A stretch of 64,000 bases of DNA, taken from Anaeramoeba flamelloides. Its lineage: Eukaryota; Metamonada; Anaeramoebidae. Positions 49,201 to 58,970 of this stretch are shown here, in pieces. Under the pieces are notes generated by a model. The model did no database searches. It saw only the letters and a list, made by a program, of their open reading frames with translations, and was not told the origin of the DNA. How positions within the stretch are numbered: position 1 is the first letter of the stretch; each line of letters starts with the position of its first letter. The stretch is from assembly GCA_027625915.1 (NCBI GenBank), contig JANTQA010000026.1, positions 7,378,001 to 7,442,000 of the forward strand, given 5' to 3'. The position numbers were made by a program, and so were the translations under genes.

Positions 49201-50360
49201 GTGAAATTTACTTTTAGTATTTGACCAGAAAGTTCTTTTGATAGGACTGAGACACTCTGTGAGCCTTTTTGTAATAATGAATCGGTGATACCTAAAATTA
49301 TATTTAATAAGTGTTTCCATGTTTCTTCGGTAATGTAGTCTTTTGGTTTGTTTTGAATTAAAGAATACAACTGAATGACTTTTTTGCAGAGTTCAATATG
49401 TTTTTTCATATTGTCTTTATTTGTGTCTTCACGTGGTTGGAAAATGAGAGACATGTGGCCAAAGATTTGCTGGAATTTTGAAGTTAATTTAAGGGTAAGT
49501 AAAAATAAAAGAGGGTTTTAGTTTGTTAATATTTGCAAAAGCTAAAAAGAAAAAAAAAATATAATTATAGGTGCTTGTTTTCCTTTTTCTTTTTTCTTGT
49601 TTCTTTTTTATTTTTCGTTTTTCTTTTTTCTTTTTTCATTTTCTTTTTTCTTTTTCTTTTTTCTTTTTCTTTTTCTTTTTCTTATTCTTTTTCACTTTTT
49701 TCTTTTCAAAGTCTAAATAATCATGTAGAAACATTTTCATTTTGATTTTGTCAATGAATTCATCATGATCAGCTGTCTTTTTTTTTTGAAGTTTTTATTG
49801 GCAAAGAAGAAAAATTTCTTTTTTTCTTTTTGTGAGCCTTGGGCAATTAATTTTTGATGTTTTTTTTTTTTTTTGGTTTTGGATTTTTTTTTTTATTTTG
49901 GAAAATTTAAAAGAGGATTAAAAATTATACTTGCAAAAAATAATCTTTTTTAGCTTCAAAAACTTTTGGAATCTTTTCACCTGAAAACCAATATTGGTAA
50001 ATTGTAATTGCTTGTTCAATAATGGAATGGTGATCAATTGGAAGTGAAAAAGCTTGCCCTGTAAATTCAAGAAACCATTTGATATGGAAAGTTGATGACA
50101 AAATACGATCGAAATTATCAACATCTTTTGCAACCGAAAGGACATGGAAAATAATGCTTTTTTTAATGTCCAGTGGGTAGGTTATTAAAGTACCAGTTTC
50201 TTTTGAGGAGTTGAAAATAAAAAAAAAATGTCAATAAACAAACATTTTAAATTTTTTGTGTGCTGTGTTTCAAAAGAAAAGAAAAGAAAAGAAAAATTTG
50301 ATAAATATTACTTTGGAGGTGTTGATTAGAAGTAACTTCGGAGATGTGTTGAAGAAACAT
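34623..50360 (-). CDS. RALGAPB: Ral GTPase-activating protein subunit beta orthologue (9 exons)
   Basis: Exons on the minus strand are 50360-50312, 50199-49931, 49469-49212, 45159-44963, 41559-41477, 39063-38588, 38174-37743, 37609-37111 and 35830-34623. They sum to 3471 nt, giving 1156 residues (human RALGAPB 1494). The beta subunit is the scaffold partner of catalytic RalGAP alpha, which together switch off Ral-type GTPases in a TSC-like complex. Collinear matches to human run the whole length: ETWKHLLNIILGITDSLL (exon 3), LLFDLWLISEIK and LSHRKE-like HCWSHRKETILQW (exon 4), MFGKWIFEA and ILCNIFC (exon 6), DISGRYSWQF (exon 9), then the Rap/Ran-GAP domain (about 930-1130) with IGVVYVDEGQ, FLREIGWIVDLSIHSGY, PYYANYSNEIIFQ and HYTGLFKIEI. 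The human Ser-rich insert is absent. Introns are 112, 461, 4052, 3403, 2413, 413, 133 and 1280 bp. Exon 5 is only 83 nt. The start ATG is at 50360, giving a 25-residue lead close to the human one. Confidence 0.92.
35831..37110. other. RALGAPB intron 8 (1.28 kb)
   Basis: The minus-strand donor is G/GTATTT and the acceptor AAAAATAG. It contains a lone GATCGAGTCATT transposon-like end (near 36014) and a segment (about 36225-36450) repeated at 62820-63010. No coding sequence is seen. Confidence 0.75.
36225..36450 (+). repeat. Dispersed repeat, copy A (copy B at 62820-63010)
   Basis: Both copies have ATTTTGAAAA, a run containing GGGATCTAA/GAGATCTCA, CATTTCTC-like and ATGTTACAA/ATGTAACAA words, and AGAGGGTTACAAAA followed by AGATTAAAT in the same order. 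They are in the same orientation. Ends and class are unknown. Confidence 0.55.
40165..40262. mobile_element. Fragment of foldback element related to 41903-42394
   Basis: GGTTCTACTTTAAAAACTCAC, then TAACCAAGCCCTTA and ACACACACCTAAGAA are the reverse complement of 42180-42250. Only the junction of one arm and the spacer is present, so this is a truncated copy. Confidence 0.6.
40640..41217 (+). repeat. Duplicated segment, copy A (copy B at 43010-43646)
   Basis: Shared landmarks in order are AAACTATTTTTCAAAAATTTT, GACTCACTTTATAATGTTAATG, GTTGTTTTGAGG, CAGTATTCTT, ATATTTTCAAATTTTT, a T/A homopolymer pair, AAGATCAAATTGG, CTTCGAAAAGAC and the MITE at the end. Copies lie in neighbouring introns of one gene, so segmental duplication or insertion of one composite element are both possible. 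Confidence 0.75.
41010..41217 (+). mobile_element. Tc1/mariner-type MITE (CAAAAATTGTGACTCAC ends), copy 2
   Basis: The left end ATGCTAATTTCAAAAATTGTG and the right end CACAATTTTTGAAATGGGGTT pair over about 30 bp, including GACTCAC/GTGAATC. TA precedes the left end (41008-41009). The right flank has lost its TA. Length is 208 bp and it is non-coding. The terminal repeat resembles that of the 52995-54030 transposon. Confidence 0.65.
41903..42394. mobile_element. Foldback element, about 165-bp arms
   Basis: AGGATGGATGTTCTTAATGA at the left is mirrored at the right end near 42394. The arms stay nearly identical through ACTACCCTTTTTGTTTTGG, TTAAGATTCTTAAGATCC and ACAAAAAATGGTGTTTTTTT to GGTTCT. 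The spacer (about 42060-42225) is unique. The long perfect hairpin indicates a recent insertion. No target duplication was settled. Confidence 0.75.
43010..43646 (+). repeat. Duplicated segment, copy B
   Basis: This matches 40640-41217 as described there. It carries longer T-runs (43215-43270) and ends in the MITE 43435-43646. Confidence 0.75.
43435..43646 (+). mobile_element. Tc1/mariner-type MITE, best-preserved copy
   Basis: The left end ATGCTCATTTCAAAAATTGTG and the reverse complement of the right end AACTCTTTTTCAAAAATTGTG pair for about 30 bp, continuing ACTCAC. TA lies at 43433-43434 and 43647-43648. Length is 212 bp and it is non-coding. Confidence 0.75.
43690..44360 (+). repeat. Direct repeat, copy A, on one side of RALGAPB exon 4
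   Basis: Collinear with 45270-45935 in the same orientation. Shared words include TGATAAAATATCTTTTATTC, AACTTCGTCATAAT, TCTTTTTGATCATAAAAATTG, AATCTTGAAGGATTT, TTTATTGTTTAAAAAATAC and AACATATTTTGAAATAAAT. The copies are about 650 bp and visibly diverged. A third, shorter copy is at 39440-39700. Confidence 0.8.
45270..45935 (+). repeat. Direct repeat, copy B, on the other side of RALGAPB exon 4
   Basis: See copy A at 43690-44360. Together the copies bracket the 197-bp exon 4 (44963-45159) at a spacing of about 1.6 kb. Confidence 0.8.
46760..46960 (+). mobile_element. Tc1/mariner-type MITE, diverged copy
   Basis: The left end ATGGTCATTTCAAAAATATG and the right end CTTTTGAAATAGAGTT with TA following (46961-46962) match the 43435-43646 family. 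Internal sequence is strongly diverged. Confidence 0.5.
49582..49708. repeat. (CTTTTTT)n-type polypyrimidine tract in RALGAPB intron 2
   Basis: Irregular tandem TTTTTC/TCTTTTT units on the plus strand, hence a polypurine tract in the RALGAPB transcript. It fills the middle of the 461-bp intron 2 (49470-49930). A phenylalanine/serine-only reading frame here is an artefact. Confidence 0.75.
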
Positions 50361-51979
50361 TTGTTTTGAATTAATAATTTCAAATTTATTCTTATTTGTC
50401 AAAAAATAAAAATAAAAGAAAAAAAATGTTTTGTCATCTATTTGTTGAATGTTTGAGTTTGTTTGATATTTTTGGTTTATTGTCGATTTGGAATCGAATT
50501 TAACAAAACAAAAATTCCAAAAAACTAGAAAATTTTTGATTGATTGGAAATGATTTTTATATTTGTTAAATCATAAAGTAACCCCCAGATTGCTGATTAA
50601 ACAAACCGAAATTTTGGCATTTTGGTAAAATCTTGAAAAATAAATTTTGAAGAATAGTCAATTCACTTTATCTCTTTGAAGATGGATCTGTTAAAATTTT
50701 TGCAGATTGTATTACAAAAAAGCTTTGAATGGAATTTGGTAGTTTGACTAAAAGCCTCTTCTATCATAGGGTCAGTAGTGTATTTTTGTAAAAATAACAA
50801 TGTATTTAATTTTGTTTGTTATTTTAAATAAACCCTTTTTTGAAAAAAAATCTTTAAGTTAAATTTAAGAGCAAATTCAAAAATAAATACCACATTTTGG
50901 AATTGAAAATGGATGTTAAAAATTTGATTAATAAAAAATCAAACTTGTTTTCAAAGCTGTTTTCAGAAAATTAGTTATTGTTTTAAAAAAGGTTGATCCA
51001 TTTTTCTCATTTTCAAAAAGTTCTAAATTCAACAAATTTTTAGAATTTTCTACAATAAAAATTTATTCTTCAAAGAAGAAAGAAATCTTATTATCTTTGA
51101 AGGAAATATACCAAAAAAAAAAAACAACTAAAAAATAAAATAACAAAATTTTGAAATAACTCTAGACTTAAAAATATACTTAATTTCAAAAAATTGAAAT
51201 AATTATTTTAAAATTGAAAAAATATAATTTTTTGTTACAAAAAAAAGTTTAAATCAATTTTTTCTTTTTATTGAACAAAGAAATCTGAAAAAAAAAAAAA
51301 AACAATATTTTAAATATTAAAAATGTTACTATAATACTTTTTTGAAAGCTGGAAAATTCAACTTATAATTTCGAGAAACACACTTTAATTCGATTATTTC
51401 AATATAATTATTAATAAAGAAATATTTATTATTTTCAGTGGAAAATTATAAACATTTTAAAGGTTAAAAGGATCAATAGATTTTATAATTATTTCTCAAT
51501 TTTTTAAGAATATTTTTAAATAAATTAAATTTATACCTATTAATAATATAACTAAATAAAAAATAAATCAATGTTAAACCATTTAAATATATATAATTCT
51601 TATATTTTACTATTGTTGATAATTGCAAAAAAAAAAAATCTTTTGAATTAGAGAAAATTTAACAAACCATTGAAAATAAAAAAAGATAAATTTTATTTGA
51701 TCTAAAATTATTCAAGATTGGTTTTAAGTTTTTAAGTTTTTTTTTTTTTTTTAAGGATTTAGGGTTAGACCGACTTCTCATTCTATAGAAAAAATAGAAA
51801 AATTTGGATTAAGAAATTAATACAAATAAAAAAATATAATAAGCAATTATGGAATATTATTCATGATATTATTTGAAACAAAGACTCATTATTTATTTTA
51901 TCATTGGTTAATGATAAAGAAATTTATGACTCTTTATTAAAATTTCAAAACAAAAATTCCGAAATAAGGAGAAGTACTG

Positions 51980-52250
51980 TAGAGTATATTCAAGTGCCTA
52001 GGGTTTCTTGGGGTTTTCTGTTTTATTTGTGAAGTGTTCTAGGTTTTTTTTACTTTAGAAATAAACCAAAAATTTATTAAAATTTTCGGTTTATTTCTAA
52101 AGTAAAAAAAACCTAACGAAAATCTATAGTTTTTCCATATAAAACAGAAAACTCAAGAAAACCTCAGGGCACTTTTACAAAATTTGAAGAATAGAGAAAA
52201 ATCAAATATTTTACCCAATTCTTTTAAATTCTGGAAAATCTACGGCTTTT
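51980..52250. repeat. Foldback repeat related to the coatomer gamma introns
   Basis: GTGAAGTGTTCTAGG, followed by TTTACTTTAGAAATAAACC and its mirror GGTTTATTTCTAAAGTAAA, then AAACCTAACGAAAATCTA and AAACTCAAGAAAACCTC, reproduces the vocabulary of 13320-13510 and 15390-15692. The nearby AGTGCCTAGG (52000) and CAGGGCACTT (52167) resemble the outer words of the 14140-15692 repeat, which suggests these are element ends. Confidence 0.65.
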
Positions 52251-52517
52251 TTTTTTTAATTTCAGTAATAAACTCAAAATTAAATATCTTTTATGTTTTT
52301 TTCTTCACTTAAAAAAAAAATAACTATTGTTAAAAGAAATGAATTTCCTCTAGGAAAAATTTAAAAAAATAAATAAAATAAGAATTTTTACTTTCCATTT
52401 CATTTTGATAGTTGTTATTTCAACATTTATTTCAATGTATATGAAAATATTTTTAAAAAAATATTATTCTTTTTAATTATTTACTTTTTTAATAGAATTA
52501 TCTTTTTTAGGAACTCA

Positions 52518-52955
52518 CTGTTGTGGAAAAACAGTGAAAGAGGGAGAAAAGGTGAGAGAGGGGTTTTAATTGTAAACATTACGAAAACGAAAATTAAAAT
52601 TAATTAAAAGAAGAAACCAATTAACTTTAAAAAATAACCCATTTAATGATTTTCAATCAAACCAACAAAGACAAACCAATTATACTTTCAGATAGAAATT
52701 GTAGGTGTGGTTTTGGAGATCGCGAATTTAGTCAATTTTTTGAAAAAAATTTTTTAATAATTGATTCATCAAAGAAAAGCACCCATACCAAAGATAGTAT
52801 TAAAAAACCCTATATTGTGTTGGATCCCCCATTTTGTCTTTATTTATTTATTAATTCTTTTATTAATTGATCTTACTTTTGAATTTTCAGTAATATTTCC
52901 TATTATAAACCATTTTTCTAATTTTTTTCCCTGTTTCACTTTTTTCCCACAACAG
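52518..52955. mobile_element. Inverted-repeat MITE with CTGTTGTGG ends, possible PIF-group relative
   Basis: CTGTTGTGGAAAAACAGTGAAA at the left (52518 on) is mirrored by TTTCACTTTTTTCCCACAACAG at the right, giving about 30 bp of imperfect terminal repeat. The first bases (CTGTTG) match the PIF-like family at 55609. Flanks read TCA and TAA, so a TNA target duplication is only partly preserved. A 74-residue frame inside (52646-52870) has no recognisable domain. Confidence 0.55.
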
Positions 52956-52994
52956 TAATTTACATTTTGTTACAAATAAAAGAAAGGCATTTTA

Positions 52995-54030
52995 CAAACT
53001 CAATTCCAAAAAATGGGACAGAAAAAAAAATTACATTAATAAAAATATACTCCAAAATACATGATACTTAAACATTAAAATAATAAAAGACACAAAAATA
53101 TTTAATTAATACTATTTATATATTTTATAGTAAATTTAAAATTCAATTCGAAAAATAAAAAAGAAAAAATAAAAAAAGGTGTGCCCCTATTTTTGGAACA
53201 CGGTTACCAAAAAATCCATTTTTATTGAAACAAAAATTAATAAAAACTATTAATAGATTCAGCTTGTCTTTGATAACTAAATCCATCCTTTTAAATATAG
53301 AGTTTACTAATTTTCTTAAGTTTCCCAACTCAAAGTATTCCATACATTAGTGAAAATTTTAAAAATTCTTCTTCGTTTTTTGATTACAATTTTACAGTTT
53401 AGTATCCATAAAATCCCAATTGGATTTAAATTTGTGGAATTGGGGGTCAAGGGTCCAGAACAATACATCCCCGATTTAAGTATGTTTGAGTTTTTTTTTT
53501 AAAGTATGTGGACAAGCTCAATCCTTTTGGAAAATCCATTTCAACTCACCATATTCTGAATTAGCGAGTTGAATTACATTTGATTTTTTTGATAATATCA
53601 TTAATAATACATTTAGTATTCACACTTCCATTAATGATAATAAGGTCTGTTTGTAGGCCATGTGCCCTAGCACACCATATCATGATTTTTTTTTCAAAAT
53701 TTTTTTTTCCTCGATAAAAAAAGAATTTTTTTTCTTTTTGAGAGAAAAAAAAAAAATTTTTTTTTGTGATCAGAATGAAAACTTTTAAATTTCCTTTTAA
53801 AACGATTTTGAGATTTTCGAAAAGTTTTGAAAAAAAAAGAATCCAAAAAAAATCAAAAAAATTATTGAAAATCAAAAATCAAAAAATAATGAAAAAAAAT
53901 GATAAATAATTAACTTTAAAATTATTTACATTGATTGTTAATATCTAATGTTTCTATTTAAGAGTCAAATATCACTTTTCTAGGAATTAAATTAATTTTG
54001 AAGGTGTGCCACAATTTTTGGAATTGAGTT
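52995..54030 (-). mobile_element. Decayed Tc1/mariner transposon with transposase remnant
   Basis: Ends CAAACTCAATTCCAAAAAATG (left) and CACAATTTTTGGAATTGAGTT (right) are inverted copies flanked by TA (52993-52994, 54031-54032). On the minus strand the interior still reads transposase-like: KKIMIWCARAHG, then LIIINGSVNTK corresponds to Tc1 MVWG...G...FIDGNVNS; WIFQKD corresponds to the second catalytic region FQQDNAPCHT; a later segment resembles PNSPDLNPIE. Stops and frameshifts separate these blocks, and the N-terminal DNA-binding part is not recognisable. The coding part is about 53150-53880. Its terminal repeat resembles those of the 200-bp MITEs at 41010, 43435 and 46760, so this is a plausible relative of their source. 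Confidence 0.75.
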
Positions 54031-55608
54031 TACTTTGAAGTCTACAGATTAATAATTCAACCTTTAAATTAGTCTCCAAATTCAACTATTTTTCTCAAAT
54101 TCTTTAGATTTTAAACTAATACAAGTGTCATTAACAATAAATAGTACAACTCAAAGTACTCTTTTGTGAATCAAAATTTTTCCTTGTCATTCTAAACTTT
54201 GGGATCTTCCTGATGACATTTATACCAAATAACATTAATTTTACTTTTTATACTTCTACTTGTGAGGCACTCATCCCTTAAGGGAGTAGCTACACCACAA
54301 TACATGATAAAAATTTGAGAGAGATGAGATAAGAACAGTTTATTTTAGTGGTGTGTGATGGTATATTCTTTTAAAAATTTTTTTTAAAAATTATTTGATA
54401 ATTTTTTTTTTTATAATGTTAAACAATAAAAAAAAAGAGAATATATTGATAAAACAGTTTTTTTTATTAAAATAAACTAAATTTCCAAATTTTTAAGCTC
54501 TGTTTAAACAGTCGAAAAAAATAGCAATACAATACTTTACATTCAATTGTAAATAATTTTGATTTTACAAACTATTTCATTTTTTGTCTTTTTAGTTTTT
54601 GTTTTCATTTCGTTTTTTTTTGAAATACGAAATCTGTTTGGTTAGATCTGGGATTTTTTAATGGATGGTTGATTGAATGTTACTGTTGAGTTTCTTAAAT
54701 TGAAAAATCCACATTCAATTGGTCCATTGTTATCTTATCATTTGATCGATCAACAATTGTTGATGAAATTTCAACATATTTACGGAGACATTATTTGTTC
54801 AGCTAGTTTCCGTATTTGGGACGCATAAATTTTGGTTTTTCTATTTTATATTTTTTTCTATTATTTGATGAAAATAATTACTTATAAAAACATTAATACT
54901 ATGTTACTTAAATGTGCTTTTATATTATATTTGGAAGAATATAATAAATTGAGTTTTTCGTTTTCATATTTTTGCTTTTAGATGTGTCAAATTTTTCAAA
55001 TGGGGTTTAGTTTTTTTTTTGGGAGAAGATAATTTTAGATTTTTAGAATAAAATTTCTAGTTATTTTGTGGTTTAAACTTTGATAAAATATAATCAGATT
55101 CACTTCTTCAATTCTTCAAAATCCAATGATTTAATATCCTAACAAGTAATGTATTGGGATAATTATTATTTTTTGAATCATTCTAGATATTTTAATCCGA
55201 TTTATGTTTCCTTTTGTGATTCTCCCGATTGTAATGTTGTTATTCAATATAAACAAAATCCATTAATCCCAAATGTCACTGATAAAAAAATCTTTATAAT
55301 TGTTTTTGTTGTTATGATTTAAAAAATTCAAAAATGATGAATAAAATAAAAAATGAAAAAAATAAATACCACAATAGAATGTTGAGATAAGGATGAAAGA
55401 TACGTCATTCAAAATTCAAAACACTATTTTAAGCAATTCAACTCAAAACTCTATTGTGGAAATTTCTTTGAGACTTTGGTAAAAAAAATTAAAAAAATCT
55501 AATGATGAAGTACTTTCAATAATAAAAATCAATGAGTTACAACCAAAGTAAAAAATGTTATTTTCTGATCCTTTTCAAAATTATAAAAAAAAGAAAATTT
55601 TGACTTTA

Positions 55609-56065
55609 CTGTTGAGAGAAAAATGTTAGACACAGAAAAATAGTTGGACAGCATTTTTAATTGGGAACATTACTGAAAATGATTTTTAATTTCAATCGTT
55701 TGTGAAATAACTAAAGAAATTAAGAATAATCTACTTATTAGGATAAGGATTAATGTAATTCTTCTTTTTCAAAACCTTATCTCTGATACCCTAAAGCAAG
55801 TTTAAAAATTACCATTTTCAGAATTAATAGTAAACATTACTAGAACTTGGATTTTTGTTAAATAGCATGATCTACTTTAGTTATCAACCATTCAAATGAG
55901 TATTCTACACACACCACAGATAAATGAACTTGTAACACCTTTAAACCTGGGTTTATATAAAATTCACCTAGTTATCAATAGGATTTGATTTTCAATTTTA
56001 CTAATGTTCCCAATTAAAAAAGTTGTCCAACCATTTTTCTGTGTCCAACATTTTTCTCTCAACAG
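55609..56065 (+). mobile_element. PIF/Harbinger-like MITE, copy 2
   Basis: 457 bp. CTGTTGAGAGAAAAATGTTG at the left is mirrored by the right end CTCTCAACAG. A TTA duplication lies at 55606-55608 and 56066-56068. It is nearly identical in layout to 27227-27684 and in the same orientation. Confidence 0.87.
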
Positions 56066-56405
56066 TTACCGTGGTTTCTCCCTTAAAATATTTTTAAATT
56101 TATAAATACAAAAAAAGAGCTTGATTTGTATGATCTTTTAATTTATATTCGTAAATCAGTTTATTACTGTTTGTTTCATATATTTAAATAGAAATTCTTT
56201 TTATTGAGTAGTATTAAATCGCTTTATTTTAACGACTTTAATTGCTGGGAAAGATAAAAACACTTTAATATTTTCTGAAAGTCTTGAAGGAAAATATTAT
56301 GAACCCAAAGAAATAAAGGGGTGACTTTAGCTGTGTTTTAGGGTTTAATTTTTCATTTTTTTATTTATTATCTCTCCTTTCCAAAATAAGACAAACTTTG
56401 ATTTA

Positions 56406-57047
56406 ATGTCAAAACTCAACCCACAAAAAAAAGAACAAAAACAAGAAGAAGATATTAGTTCTGAATTCGGTAATTTAAGTGGTAACAGAAAAGTTGCTTC
56501 TCATTTGTTGTCACGAGGATCTTTAGTAAATTTCTTTCTTTTTACAAACAAACATCAAAAAGCCTTCCTTTTTTTAAAAATTTTTTTTTTAGAATATCAA
56601 AACAAAAAAAACCATGGGTAGTATTTCAACAATTAGATCTCCGAAAATCGAATAAAAATGTGTTTCTTTTCAAAATAAACACTTTGGTACAAAAATAATA
56701 AAAAAATAAAAAAAAAAAAAGAATCAATCGATTTTCTAACTTTTTCTCTTTTTTTCTTTGAATTTTTCTTTTCTTAATGAAACTTATGTGAACAGCACAA
56801 CAAAGGCTTTGACTCTGCTGATTGGTCTATGGGAACTAACAACTTAAAAAATGTGAACAAAAAAACAAATAGTGGAAACAATCGAGGAAGAAATCGAGGA
56901 AGAAACGAAACAAAAACAAGAAAAAGTGGCTTAACAGTCTCTGTTATTGGGACAGAAAAAGAAAAAAAGGAACAAACAGGAACAAGATTCAAAAAAACTG
57001 ATCTCAAAACAAGAGAAATATCACCACTTAGAGATGAAAACAATTAA
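56406..57047 (+). CDS. ENSA: Endosulfine/ARPP-19/Igo family PP2A-B55 regulator (2 exons)
   Basis: Exons are 56406-56525 and 56796-57047 with a 270-bp GT-AG intron. The product is 123 residues (human ENSA 121). In animals and yeast, Greatwall kinase phosphorylates the serine of the FDSGDY motif and the protein then inhibits PP2A-B55 to permit mitotic entry or quiescence. Joining the exons gives LLSRGSLHNKGFDSADWSM, which aligns without gaps to ENSA LMKRLQKGQKYFDSGDYNM. Ser 47 is the predicted phosphosite. The rest is a disordered, Lys/Asn/Gln-rich protein, as is usual for the family, with an acidic N-terminus (QEEDISSE). Oddities: the motif reads FDSADW, with Gly to Ala and Tyr to Trp, and the segment before it is shorter in basic residues. 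The short family signature makes this confident but not certain. Confidence 0.82.
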
Positions 57048-57485
57048 TTCTACTAAAACCTATTTCAACAAAACCTTATTATACAGTCCCTCAAGTTTAG
57101 TAAAATGATTTTTTACTTTTGTTTCTGTCTAAAAAGAGTTTATTTATCTTGATGATTTTTCAATTTTTTTGAAAAAAAAATAAAAAAAAACAAAATTCGA
57201 AAAATAAAAAGCAGATAGATGTTCACATAAATTCTTTGCAATCAAAATAATCTTTAGATTCACTTTTTTTTATTTTGTTTTTGTTCTGAATTGTTATTTC
57301 TTGATTGGTTGATTGACTGATTGATTGGTTAGTTAATTGACTTATTTATTTTAAACGAGTTTGAAAACAATTGAAAATTTTTACAAACAAAGACACGAAA
57401 TTAATTGTCAATGTGAATTTAAATATTATCCAAATTTAATGATCCACAAATTTTAATTTTTATATTTAGATTCATATTTGTTGAC

Positions 57486-57980
57486 TTTAAGGACTACGTT
57501 CCTGCTCTGAGAGTGGGTTTAGTTATTGCGTTATTTTACATTCACTTCTCAAAAAGAATTTTCGTTCTGAAGAAATTGGATAAAAAAATTATTAATTTCA
57601 AATTTTAAAAATCAACCATCACTTAAAAAAAAATTGTAAAATATAGGATTTTTTAAAGGAAAATTTTAAAAAAACTAACTTTAAGGGATTTCAAGTACAA
57701 ATTCAAATTTGAAAAACCTTTCAAACTTGTAAAAATATCAATAAACAATCTTTAGATCAGCTCGGGAAATTGTTTAGTGTTAATAGATTTGAAATGAAAA
57801 GTATGGAATATGTAATTTCAAATTTTGGCTATGGATCTTTTAAAGGATAAAATTGTGAAAATTTCTTATTTTTTTCTAAAAGTGATTCTCAGGGGGAAAT
57901 TTTATTGAGATTATGGAACTCTTTCAAGAGTATTTTTATCAACATTTTCCATGTTTTCACCTGAAAACATAGTCCTTAAA
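57486..57980. mobile_element. Candidate TIR element (TTTAAGGACTACGTT ends)
   Basis: TTTAAGGACTACGTT at the left and the reverse complement of the right end TTTAAGGACTATGTT differ at one base. The interior of about 495 bp is non-coding. No target duplication is visible, so confidence is low. Confidence 0.4.
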
Positions 57981-58609
57981 GAACGTTGAACCAATAAAAA
58001 TTGGGCAAATTTATCATTTTACAGTTTTCTTCAAAAGTTTTTACTTTTCGTCAATCCAATTTCTCGATTTGAAAATCAAATTCCTGTAACTATCCGCTTT
58101 ATTTTTAAGTTTTAGAGGGTTTAGGTTATGGACAAAATAATACTTGAATATAATGCCAGTGGAGGTGAAGTAATATATAAACAAAATTTGTTGTAATTTT
58201 AAGATGATAAACTCGAAAAAACTAAAACATTATTCAATCAAAAAATGACTATATTACAAATTCATTGAAATTGTAAAGTTCTATTAAATTTAAATCAACA
58301 GAAATACAATTAAAAAATTAATATTGTACAATAGGTCGATTGTCAATTGTTTTTGAGCTTAAAATATGGGTTGCACTCCAATACCGAAACTTTTCTTGAA
58401 TAATTAGAAAAATATCAGTATTAAAGGAAGCAATTGAAAAAAAGAAAAATTAAAATTAATCCAGATTCAAAATTTTACACACAAAATAAATTTTTTTAAA
58501 AAAAAAATCTTCTTTAGAAAAAATATAAGAACTATTAAATTGGGTTAATTAGTGAATTGAAATGTTAAAAAATGTTGATATATCCACAGATCCTACAAAA
58601 TAAAAAATA

Positions 58610-58970
58610 AATAATTATCAATCAAAATCAACATAGGTATTGTCACAAAAAATTGGAGAGATGAACATAACAAACAAATATAGGTAAATTTGTTTAAATT
58701 CTATTTATTGATTATTGATCGATCAAATGGTTAGATACTACCAACTAATTTTATTTCTTTTTTTTTTCTATTTTAAAGAACTCAATCATAAACCTAATAT
58801 CTAATCCTTGAAAAAAATATTTGGATCGAACGAAATATTTTTCGTAATTCAAAAAATAAAATGAAAACAAAAAAACAAAAAGATGAAAAAATGATTTTTA
58901 TATTTTACAAAATTTAATATTATTTCCAATTTGAATGTAATTATATTATTGTAACTGTTATAGATGCATC
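58610..58970 (+). repeat. Dispersed repeat, copy B (copy A at 29390-29740)
   Basis: Collinear with 29390-29740 as described there, at moderate identity. Confidence 0.6.

Larger units (their letters stand above)
45160..49211. other. RALGAPB intron 3 (4.05 kb)
   Basis: The minus-strand donor is AAA/GTAAAT and the acceptor a long T-run followed by AG. It contains direct-repeat copy B (45270-45935) and a MITE (46760-46960). From 46960 to 49211 I see only AT-rich sequence without conserved coding or repeat structure. Confidence 0.75.
50361..56405. other. Intergenic region between RALGAPB and endosulfine starts
   Basis: The flanking genes are divergent, so both promoters should lie at the two ends. 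Contents are a foldback repeat (51980-52250), a PIF-like MITE relative (52518-52955), a decayed Tc1/mariner transposon (52995-54030), a lone Tc1-type MITE end near 54975-55010 and a PIF-like MITE (55609-56065). The stretches 50361-51970 and 54040-54960 show nothing recognisable. Confidence 0.65.

Noticed and set aside
49533-49745. Phe/Ser-rich 70-residue frame
   Set aside because: It is an antisense reading of a polypyrimidine repeat inside RALGAPB intron 2.
49918-50145. 75-residue minus-strand frame starting MSFRLQKM
   Set aside because: It is the wrong frame of RALGAPB exon 2; the frame beginning TGTLITYPLDIKK matches the family.
52646-52870. 74-residue frame with RNCRCGFGDREF
   Set aside because: It lies wholly inside a 438-bp inverted-repeat element and resembles no family I know.
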